Positions 27,309-34,332 of a DNA stretch of 64,000 nucleotides are shown piece after piece (position 1 is the first letter of the stretch; each line of letters starts with the position of its first letter). The translations under genes were made by a program, and so were the position numbers. The DNA lies in assembly GCA_903892415.1 (NCBI GenBank), contig CAITIQ010000173.1, forward strand, positions 35,988-99,987, in the 5' to 3' direction. Below the pieces are notes generated by a model, which was not told where the DNA came from, did no database searches, and worked only from the letters and a program-made list of their open reading frames with translations. The stretch comes from an uncultured delta proteobacterium. Lineage in GTDB: Bacteria > Myxococcota_A > Polyangia > Polyangiales > Polyangiaceae.

Positions 27309-28121
27309 ATGAGAACCCCTCGAGGAGTCGGAATCAGCCTTCGTCGGCAGCACTACGAGGATGCCCTCGCGTCAGCGAATGGTCCCGACTTTCTCGAGGT
27401 CCAACCCGAAAACTTCATGGCCTACGGTGGCCTCACGCGCCGTACCTTTCACGCGCTCGCCGAGCGCTATTGCATTGTTCCGCATGGCGTCGCGCTCTCG
27501 CTTGGTGGGCCAGCTCCGCTATCAGCGGACTACCTGCGCAGCCTGCGCGAGCTGTTTCCCGTTCCACCGGCGTGGCTCAGTGAACACGTTGCGTACGCGG
27601 CAGACGAGCAGGAGGCCTTCCACGATCTGCTGCCGTTGCCCTTCTCCTATGCAGCCATGGACCACGTGGCTGGGCGCGCGCGACAAGTGCGCCAGACCTT
27701 GGAGCTTCCCATCTTGCTCGAGAACATCAGCTACTACGCGACCATGCCCGGCAGCCAACTGTCGGAGGGCGCCTTCCTTCGCGGGGTGCTGGAAGCGGCC
27801 GACGCCGGCCTGCTGCTCGACGTCAACAATGTCTATGTAAACGCCATCAACCAAGGCGTCGATCCGAGCGCCGCGCTCTTCGCGTTGCCGCTCGAGCGCA
27901 CCGCGCAGATTCACCTCGCCGGGCATCGTCGCCACGGCAACCTCTTGCTCGACGACCACGGCTCTGCCGTCCCCGACGCGGTGTGGTCGCTCTTCGAGCA
28001 GGCGCTGCAACACGTAGGCAAGGCGGTGCCTGTCGTCATTGAATGGGAAAACCGAGTGCCGAGCTTTGAGCGGCTGATGCAGGAAGTCTCACGCGCCAAG
28101 GAGATCATCGCCCGTGCATGA
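27309..28121 (+). CDS. DUF692 multinuclear non-haem iron oxidase (MNIO), HvfB/BufB-like
   Basis: From ATG 27309 (MRTPRGVGISLRRQ), with AGGA just upstream, the protein is 270 residues, the normal length for the family. It has all the hallmark segments: EVQPEN (30-35), HGVALSLGG (59-67), SEH (91-93), LENIS (137-141), LDVNN (170-174), IHLAGH (201-206) and IEWEN (244-248). Family members bind two or three irons and oxidise cysteines of peptide substrates to oxazolone/thioamide or thiooxazole groups (MbnB, BufB, TglH, HvfB). One familiar motif is altered: the usual DTHD is DDHG at 215-218. The 5' neighbour is the Cys-repeat peptide and the 3' neighbour overlaps by 8 bp. Confidence 0.95.
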   Translation: MRTPRGVGISLRRQHYEDALASANGPDFLEVQPENFMAYGGLTRRTFHALAERYCIVPHGVALSLGGPAPLSADYLRSLRELFPVPPAWLSEHVAYAADEQEAFHDLLPLPFSYAAMDHVAGRARQVRQTLELPILLENISYYATMPGSQLSEGAFLRGVLEAADAGLLLDVNNVYVNAINQGVDPSAALFALPLERTAQIHLAGHRRHGNLLLDDHGSAVPDAVWSLFEQALQHVGKAVPVVIEWENRVPSFERLMQEVSRAKEIIARA

Positions 28122-28872
28122 GGACCTGACCCGCTTCTTCGCTGGTATGAGCGATATGCTGCACGGCGTTGGGCCGGCTGATGCGTTTCTTGGCCAGGAC
28201 CGCGCTCACGCTGGAACGGTGGCTAACAGGCAGCGCGAAGGTCTCGAACTCTACCGTTGGCTCGTGATTGAGGATCGGCGCGCGCTGCTCGAGGATGCAG
28301 CCCCGCTCGCGCGAGCCGCCTGTGAGGCGGAGCTCTGGCAGACGTTGACAGCAGAGTTTATCGCCGGCTGTCCTACGCTCGCGTGGGACACGGCTCGTTA
28401 CGCAGACGGCTTTGTCGCGTTCTTGGCGGCCAAGAGCGAGCGAGGGGAGCTCGAAAGCTACCTACCGGAGCTGGCTGAGTTCACCATCTTGCGTCGGCGC
28501 GCCTATCTCGCACCGGTGGAACTCGGCAGCGCGCGCTTGGATGGGACCGTCTTCATCCGGCTCTTCAAGCACGAGGTTCGGGTCCCGCATCCAGGCTGCG
28601 TTGCAACTGCGCCCAGGCTGGTGCCCGAGGCTCGGCCGTGCGTTTTAATTATCTATCGTTCGTGCGTTACCGGGCTCGTACAGACGCTCGATGGCACTGC
28701 GGCGAGGGTGATCGCCTTGCTCGATGCTCTGGGTCAGCCGGTGCTCGCGGAGCTGCGCGAGAGCGTCCCGGCGGAAAAGCGCGCTGCGGCGCTTACCGAG
28801 CTTTTCGACGCGGGCGTGATCCCGCGGACTGATGTGGCTGCAGCTGCAGCAAGAGGGAGTGAATCGAAATGA
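28114..28872 (+). CDS. DUF2063 family MNIO partner protein (HvfC/BufC-like)
   Basis: A GTG start at 28114 overlaps the MNIO stop by 8 bp. The N-terminal ~120 residues match DUF2063: LELYRWLVIEDRRALLEDA, the helix with LTAEFIAGCPTLAWD, the pattern YADGFVAFL, and LPELAEFTILRRRAYLAP. In characterised systems this protein binds the precursor and presents it to the MNIO enzyme. The C-terminal half (residues ~130-250) has a winged-helix-like end (AARVIALLDALGQPV ... LFDAGVIP), as in bufferin partners. It is cytoplasmic. The stop overlaps the next gene by 4 bp (ATGA). Confidence 0.88.
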   Translation: MHEDLTRFFAGMSDMLHGVGPADAFLGQDRAHAGTVANRQREGLELYRWLVIEDRRALLEDAAPLARAACEAELWQTLTAEFIAGCPTLAWDTARYADGFVAFLAAKSERGELESYLPELAEFTILRRRAYLAPVELGSARLDGTVFIRLFKHEVRVPHPGCVATAPRLVPEARPCVLIIYRSCVTGLVQTLDGTAARVIALLDALGQPVLAELRESVPAEKRAAALTELFDAGVIPRTDVAAAAARGSESK

Positions 28873-29426
28873 AGAACCGTTTTTACTTGGGACTACTCGG
28901 CGGCGCGTTGTTGGTCGGTTGCGGCGACGACGCTGGGTCCGGCGGCGCAGGAGGTGGTAGCGGCGGAAGCGGCGGGCAAGCCGCAAGCTTTGCCGAAGCC
29001 GACGTGATCGAGGCTTTCCAAAGCTTCGAGAGCAGTGGCTTTACGCGCGTGACCAAGGACGCGGCTACCAGTCAGCACGGCGCCTCCGAACGCGTGATCG
29101 TTTGGGTCAATGATGCAGCGCTCGAGCAATACCTGGCGATCGATCCGGAGGATCCCGAGGGGACGTCGGAGGCCTTCCCGGTCGGTACCATCTTGATCAA
29201 ACAGGGAGCGAACGAGGCGGGTGAGCCCGACGGCGCTGCCACAGTGATGGCCAAGTTCGAGTCGGGCTTCAACGCGGAGGCAGGGGATTGGTGGTGGGGT
29301 CGTTTTACGACCGCTGGTGAACTCGCCGATAGCGGCGTGGTGGGCTTCTGCATCAGTTGTCACGAAAGCAACGGTCTCCAGCGCACGGACTACCTGGCCG
29401 GAACACCGACGGCCAACCGACTCTGA
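28869..29426 (+). CDS. P460-like c-type haem lipoprotein, last gene of the MNIO operon
   Basis: The 185-residue protein has a signal with lipobox LLVGC and a Gly/Ser linker. The domain that follows contains FPVGTILIKQGAN, TVMAKFESGFN, GDWWWGRF, and a C-terminal haem site CISCHESNG. This order (FPxGTxxxK, W-rich strand, CxxCH near the end) is that of cytochrome P460-family proteins, which use a c-type haem, sometimes with a Lys crosslink, for nitrogen-compound oxidation. The lipid anchor places it with the first operon product at the membrane. The family assignment is by motif order only. Its role beside an MNIO enzyme is not established. Confidence 0.75.
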   Translation: MKNRFYLGLLGGALLVGCGDDAGSGGAGGGSGGSGGQAASFAEADVIEAFQSFESSGFTRVTKDAATSQHGASERVIVWVNDAALEQYLAIDPEDPEGTSEAFPVGTILIKQGANEAGEPDGAATVMAKFESGFNAEAGDWWWGRFTTAGELADSGVVGFCISCHESNGLQRTDYLAGTPTANRL

Positions 29427-29558
29427 GCTCGCGCTTTACGAGGTAATGAGCACAGTCTCAGCGAGCGGAACCGCGCGCCTTGGGCTTCGCTCGCTCGGCG
29501 GCCTCGCGCTCGAGCCGGCGCGCGGCTTGTGGCTGCATGCCCTGGAGATCGCTCGGTG

Positions 29559-29655
29559 AATGACTCGTGCCAAGTTGATGGTCCAACGGGGCCTTCGGCC
29601 GGTTTTCTCGAAGAGCGCACGAGTCATTCTGTTAGCTGCATCAACCTTCGGTTGA
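29559..29655 (+). repeat. Structured repeat element, copy B
   Basis: This is the second copy of the element at 10059-10154. The outer arms 29559-29570 and 29617-29628 pair perfectly over 12 bp and enclose 46 bases with an internal GGCC-TTC-GGCC hairpin. The 3' hairpin is at 29641-29655 (T-CAACC-TTC-GGTTG-A). Relative to copy A the hairpin has an A-T pair where copy A has C-G. It lies between the MNIO operon end and the convergent SUKH gene, and its 3' hairpin overlaps the last codons of the SUKH gene. The role could be termination, structured RNA or mobile repeat. Confidence 0.75.
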
Positions 29656-30168
29656 ATGGTCTTCGAGCCAGGCGGCGAACCAATCCTCGAGCGAGTCGCT
29701 CTCACGGCGAAAAAGCAGAGGTGAACCGCGCATCAGAAACGGCGCGTAGGCGGGGATGCATGTCGCGTCGAAGGGGGCTTCCAGCGCTGGCGCTGCGACG
29801 TCCCGAAAGTGCGGGTCGAAGCGAACCACACGCGCGCGCTTGCTGCGCAAGTCGATGCAGGAGCCGATCCCGCAGCCCCACTCGTAGAAGTCGATGCAGC
29901 CCGTCGGCCAAGGATCGCTCGAGGCTGCGCGGCCCTCGCTCGTGTCCACGATCTCGGCGAGCGTGGGCGTGCCCGGCCATACGCCGTCCCCGAGCGTGCC
30001 GTAGAGCCGGCGAAAGAACGCGGGCAACTTGTAGCCGAGCGCTTGCTCCGCGGCATCGAGTGCGCCCTCGGTGCAAGGCTCGCTCGAGTGCTGCCCTGCC
30101 ATCTTTGCGCGAATCCCATCGATCAGCTGCTCGACCGTGCTCGGCTCGCTGGTGCGGCTCATAAACAA
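29641..30168 (-). CDS. SMI1/KNR4 (SUKH) family protein
   Basis: The 175-residue protein matches the SUKH fold. Residues ~35-65 read LDAAEQALGYKLPAFFRRLYGTLGDGVWPG, split here as helix plus the LPxxxxRLY..GDG signature. FYEWGCGIGSCIDL (WGC motif) and the C-terminal SLEDWFAAWL also fit. SUKH proteins are commonly immunity proteins against polymorphic toxins; no toxin gene is adjacent. It is cytoplasmic. Its stop codon lies within the 3' hairpin of repeat copy B. Confidence 0.88.
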   Translation of the reverse strand: MFMSRTSEPSTVEQLIDGIRAKMAGQHSSEPCTEGALDAAEQALGYKLPAFFRRLYGTLGDGVWPGTPTLAEIVDTSEGRAASSDPWPTGCIDFYEWGCGIGSCIDLRSKRARVVRFDPHFRDVAAPALEAPFDATCIPAYAPFLMRGSPLLFRRESDSLEDWFAAWLEDHSTEG

Positions 30169-30229
30169 CGGCTATCCCAGGCTGGTTCGCTATTCAAGCG
30201 GTTGGACTCTGCCACGCGCTCGCGTCTCG

Positions 30230-32173
30230 TCAGCATGTGTTGGGCGAGCTTGGCACCGGGAACCACAACCGGAAGGTGGTACCGAGCCCCTCGTGTGAGT
30301 CTACCTCGATGGTTCCTCCGCTTTGGGTCACGATGCCGTGCACCACCGCGAGCCCCAAGCCTGTGCCTCGGCCCTCGGCCTTGGTGGTGAAAAACGGCTC
30401 GAAGATGCGTGCGCGAACGTCGGCGGGGATGCCCGAGCCCGAGTCGCGAACCGAGAGCATCACGTATTGCCCAGGCTGAAGCTCGCGAGCGCGTGCGGCT
30501 TCAGCGGCGAGCGATACTTCGGCCGTCGCGATCTCGAGGGAGCCGCCCCTCGGCATTGCGTCGCGGGCGTTGACGGCCAAGTTCATCAGCACTTGACCAA
30601 GCTGGCTTGGATCGATGTTCACCTTGCTCAGCTTGGGCGCAAGCTGTGTCGTCAGTCGAATGTCTTTGCCGATCATCCGCCGCAGCATCTTTTCCGTTTC
30701 ACGGACGGTGGCGTTCAAGTCGAGCGCTCGCGGCTCGAGCACGGTGCGCCGGCTGAAGGTAAGCAGCTGCTGCGTCTGGCCGGCGGCTCGCTTGCCTGCT
30801 TCGTGTACGGCCTCGAGCGAGGCGGTCATCGGGTGGTCCGGCGCGAGCGATGACAAGACGAGCTCGGTCTCGCCGATGATCACCGTCAACAGGTTGTTGA
30901 AGTCATGCGCGACGCCACCGGCGAGTTGCCCAAACGCCTCCATCTTGTGCGCCTGTCGGAACTGCTCCTCGAGCCGCTTCCGCTCGGTGAGGTCATGCAG
31001 GATGAACAGCACGCTGGTCGTGCCATCGCTGGTCATGGGGGACGCCACCACCGAAACCACCCTGCGGCTGCCGTCGAGGCGAACGATGCTCTCTTCCACG
31101 GCGGGAACGGCTTCTCCCGTGCTCAACATGGTGGCGAGCCGCTCCCGGACGCTCGCGTGGTGGGCCTCCTCGATGATCTCGAACGGGCTCCGCCCCAAGA
31201 GCTGCTCCGCCGACGTGGCTCCCATCAAGCGCACGAAGGCCGCGTTGCAGAAGCTGATCTTGTCATCGGTGTTGACGAACACGGCGTCCGGCAGCAAGTC
31301 GACCAACTGCCGATAGCGCTCTTCGCTCGTGCGCATCTTGTGTTCGGCCAGGCGGCGCGCGCTGATGTCGGTGATCACGCCGTTCCAGGTCACGCCGCCA
31401 CTTTCATCGCGGATCGGTCGCGTGTGGCCCTCGACCCAGATCTCCCCGCGCAGCGGGTTGCGCACGCGATACTCGCCGCGCCAGGGCGTCAGTGTTTGGG
31501 CCGACTCCTCGACGCGTGCGCGCACGCGCGGGAGATCCTCGGGGTGGATCAGCGCAAGCGCTTGTTCGGCGTCACGCTGGATCGTCTCCAGCGGCAAGCC
31601 GAACAGGTTGGCCAGCGCGTCGGTTGCGTACGGGAACGACGCCATGCCGTCAGCCGCTCGTCGGAAAGAGCACACTGCGCTTGGGCTGCTTGCAGCGATG
31701 CCGGCAATTCTGTCGCGTTCTGCAGCGAGCTCGCGTTCTACGCGCTTGCGCTCGCAGATGTCGAGCACGAAGCCGTGCCACACCGTAGCGCCGTCTACTT
31801 CGCGCAGCGGCCCAGAGATGCACTCCACCCAGATCTCCCCGCGCTCCGGGTGGTTGATGCGGTACTCAAAGCGCAGTGGCGTGAGATCCCGAGCGGAGAG
31901 CGCCATGGCCTTCTTGAGCACGAGCAGATCCTCGGGGTGCACTCGTTCGACCGCGAGGCTTGAATCCTCCAGCAGCTGCTCCGGCGTGGCGCCAAACAGC
32001 TCAACGAGCGACGGGGTCGCGTACGGGATCTCGAACGCACCATCCGCTCGCAGACGATAGGAAGCGAAGGCGCCCGGAACGACCGCCGCCATCGTAGCGA
32101 AGCGCTCGCGCAGCGCGAGCAGCGCCTCGGCCTCGGCACGATCCAACGTGACCTTGTCGTCCCCTGACCCCAC
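30230..32173 (-). CDS. Soluble three-PAS sensor histidine kinase
   Basis: The 647-residue protein has three PAS domains (about residues 25-145, 160-285 and 295-410). The first two contain the PAC-like pattern RGEIWVE. A HisKA dimerisation helix carries the phospho-acceptor His423 in GGVAHDFNNLL. The HATPase domain has an N-box (LMNLAVNARDAM), G1 (VRDSGSGIP), F-box (FEPFFTTK) and G2 (GTGLGL). The HDFNNLL wording is typical of NtrB-like kinases. No membrane helix and no receiver domain are present, and no response regulator lies next to it, so it is an orphan cytoplasmic kinase with an unknown signal. Confidence 0.93.
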   Translation of the reverse strand: MGSGDDKVTLDRAEAEALLALRERFATMAAVVPGAFASYRLRADGAFEIPYATPSLVELFGATPEQLLEDSSLAVERVHPEDLLVLKKAMALSARDLTPLRFEYRINHPERGEIWVECISGPLREVDGATVWHGFVLDICERKRVERELAAERDRIAGIAASSPSAVCSFRRAADGMASFPYATDALANLFGLPLETIQRDAEQALALIHPEDLPRVRARVEESAQTLTPWRGEYRVRNPLRGEIWVEGHTRPIRDESGGVTWNGVITDISARRLAEHKMRTSEERYRQLVDLLPDAVFVNTDDKISFCNAAFVRLMGATSAEQLLGRSPFEIIEEAHHASVRERLATMLSTGEAVPAVEESIVRLDGSRRVVSVVASPMTSDGTTSVLFILHDLTERKRLEEQFRQAHKMEAFGQLAGGVAHDFNNLLTVIIGETELVLSSLAPDHPMTASLEAVHEAGKRAAGQTQQLLTFSRRTVLEPRALDLNATVRETEKMLRRMIGKDIRLTTQLAPKLSKVNIDPSQLGQVLMNLAVNARDAMPRGGSLEIATAEVSLAAEAARARELQPGQYVMLSVRDSGSGIPADVRARIFEPFFTTKAEGRGTGLGLAVVHGIVTQSGGTIEVDSHEGLGTTFRLWFPVPSSPNTC

Positions 32174-32387
32174 GTCTCACGCCCCCTGACGATGACCCCA
32201 CGATCGCACGATCCCTACGAATCGTCGCGCGAGATCGCCGTCCGCTGCTCTTCGCGGTCAACAGAGCACATCCCAAGCGGAGTTGTGCTTTCGAAGAGAG
32301 CGCATCAGAGCCTGAACGTCAGTGTTTATGCGTAGCTCAAGCGGAGTTGAGTTGGGCCGCAAGCTCGACCACGGTGGTGCCGTGCCC

Positions 32388-33635
32388 ATGCCTCGCTCGC
32401 CCGTGTCTGCTTCCCGTCGTGCACTCTTGCAAAGCCTGCTGACGGTTCCCACCGCACTGGCGCTTGGAGGTTGTCAACAACTCTTCGGCGGGGGCCCTAG
32501 CAAGCAAGCCAAAGTAGAAGACCCAGCTGAGAAGCCTGAGAAGCCCGCGGAGCCGCTGGTCTTCGGCGCCATGGACATTGTTCCGGAGCTACCGTCGACG
32601 ACGCTGCCCGTCGCAATCAAGGTCCGGATCACTCGCAAGTCGGGGCATCTTGCCTACAAGGGCCTCGCGATCGAGTCGCACCAGGACGGGAAGATCGTAG
32701 GCCGTGGCGTCGCGGAAAACGAAGGTATTGGGCTCTTCGGCGCGTACGTGAAGTTATCGAAGGAAGGCCCACAGACGCTCAAGGCCGTGGCCGAAGGCAA
32801 AGTGCAAACGGCTGTCCAGATCCGGGTCGCCAAGACCCCGGCGGTGGGCGGTGCGATGTTCAGCGCCGTCGTGCCTGTTGCTGTGGCCGAGCTGCGACAG
32901 AAAGCCTTCTCCGCCAGTCCGGTTCCTGAGCTTCACATCACCCGTTGGCGTGCGCTCGACCGTGATCCCGCAGTGATCATTGAATGGCGCCGTGACGGAG
33001 CGACCGTACACCGCGAGCAGGACCGCAAGAGCTTTGGCTTCCGCAGCATGCTCGAAACGGCGTCCTTTCTGCCTCAGTTCCGCCCTAAAGATCTGCGCGC
33101 CTGGCAGCGCGAGGCCCTCGTCTTCACTGCCCCGAAAGGCTGGGAAGCGAACGGAGATTGGGAGGTGATTCTGCATGAGCAACACCAGCCGAGCCTGCGC
33201 ATCGTGCCCACTGGCCCTGGCGAGGAGGGCAGCCTCGTGCTCCGGCGTGTCACCGCCACCGAGATCGAAACCACGCCAGCGACGATCAAGGCGCTAGCCG
33301 CAATCCCGGCCATCGAAGCCCCGAAAGGAGAAGACGCCCCGGTGACGAGTGACGAGGTCCGCGCGCTCACGCGCTCCGTCGAGCTGTTCAACCTGCGCGC
33401 GAAGCTTTCGTGGACGCACAGCACCAGCCGCAGCCGTCAGCCCGTCAAATGGATCGACGGCGAGAATCCAGTGGCGCGATGGGAGCGCCAGCGCGCCGCC
33501 GACGCGTTGGTCGAGCGCGACGCGAAGCTTGCCAACAAAAACGACCTGCGTGTTCGCGCCGATCTCTTCGCGCAGATGAAGCCGCTCATCAAGCAGTTCG
33601 GCGGCGAGTGGACGCCGGAAGAGACGCCCTCCTGA
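32388..33635 (+). CDS. Predicted lipoprotein, unknown function
   Basis: The ATG at 32388 gives MPRSPVSASRRALLQSLL with a twin-arginine-like pair and a lipobox LALGGC at ~residue 28. A Lys/Glu-rich linker follows, then ~350 residues of mixed alpha/beta with regular strands (VAIKVRITRKSGHLAYKGLA, VQIRVAKTP). The C-terminal ~80 residues are helical and charged. No known domain is recognised. The 214-bp upstream gap, shared with the divergent histidine kinase, must hold both promoters. Confidence 0.75.
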   Translation: MPRSPVSASRRALLQSLLTVPTALALGGCQQLFGGGPSKQAKVEDPAEKPEKPAEPLVFGAMDIVPELPSTTLPVAIKVRITRKSGHLAYKGLAIESHQDGKIVGRGVAENEGIGLFGAYVKLSKEGPQTLKAVAEGKVQTAVQIRVAKTPAVGGAMFSAVVPVAVAELRQKAFSASPVPELHITRWRALDRDPAVIIEWRRDGATVHREQDRKSFGFRSMLETASFLPQFRPKDLRAWQREALVFTAPKGWEANGDWEVILHEQHQPSLRIVPTGPGEEGSLVLRRVTATEIETTPATIKALAAIPAIEAPKGEDAPVTSDEVRALTRSVELFNLRAKLSWTHSTSRSRQPVKWIDGENPVARWERQRAADALVERDAKLANKNDLRVRADLFAQMKPLIKQFGGEWTPEETPS

Positions 33636-33669
33636 TCGTCGACCGAAGGGCTCGCTGGCCGAACCTCGC

Positions 33670-34044
33670 TCAGCGCGCTCTGTTCCCCGCGTACGTCGTC
33701 GCATAGGCCAATAACGCGGGCACGGCCTGGACGAACACAATCGAAAGCTTGGCGGTGGCGCCGCCGAAGACGCCGGCAACCACGACGCAGCCGAGGAAGA
33801 AGCGTGCGGTCGAGCGCGCTCGCTCGGGGTCCGTCTGCGTGAGCGCCCAGCCGAGCCCTGCGGCCAAGAAGCCGTTGTAGAGCCCTTGGTTCATCGCCAG
33901 CTTGGCCGACTGCGCGGCGAATTCCGGGGTGGTCCCAAAGCGCGCCATCACCGCCGGGGTTTGCCACAGGAACATCTCCAGCACGAGGAAGAGCACGTGC
34001 TGCACCGCAACGAAGGCGACGAGGACTTTGCTGAGCTTGGTCAC
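33670..34044 (-). CDS. DUF1304 membrane protein
   Basis: This 124-residue, four-helix protein matches DUF1304. It has VQHVLFLVLEMFLWQTP, then FAAQSAKLAMNQGLYNGFLAAGLGWAL (helix 2), FFLGCVVVAGVFGGATA and a final helix. The NQGLYNGFLA motif is diagnostic. It is an inner-membrane protein of unknown function, found singly in many bacteria. Confidence 0.92.
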   Translation of the reverse strand: MTKLSKVLVAFVAVQHVLFLVLEMFLWQTPAVMARFGTTPEFAAQSAKLAMNQGLYNGFLAAGLGWALTQTDPERARSTARFFLGCVVVAGVFGGATAKLSIVFVQAVPALLAYATTYAGNRAR

Positions 34045-34332
34045 TCTGGCGTTCTACGTCGGGCGTGGCCTGCGTCCAATCCTCCTTGCTCTTGCAGAGC
34101 GTGGCCGTGAAGCTTCCGGCGAGGGACAAGGCCCATCGGCCCCCGCGTCATCTCGGACCCAAGCGCGGCGGCAAGCTGTGTCCTCGAGGACTCGCAGCGC
34201 GCACGGTTCTGCATCCACTTTCCTCGGAAGCGGCGCGTTCCCAACGGAGGCTGAAGTGGCCTACGGTTTGCGTAAGGCAGCGCGCGGCCGATGCCGCTCA
34301 AGCAGGCCCGCGGGCCCAGGAACCATAGGTCG

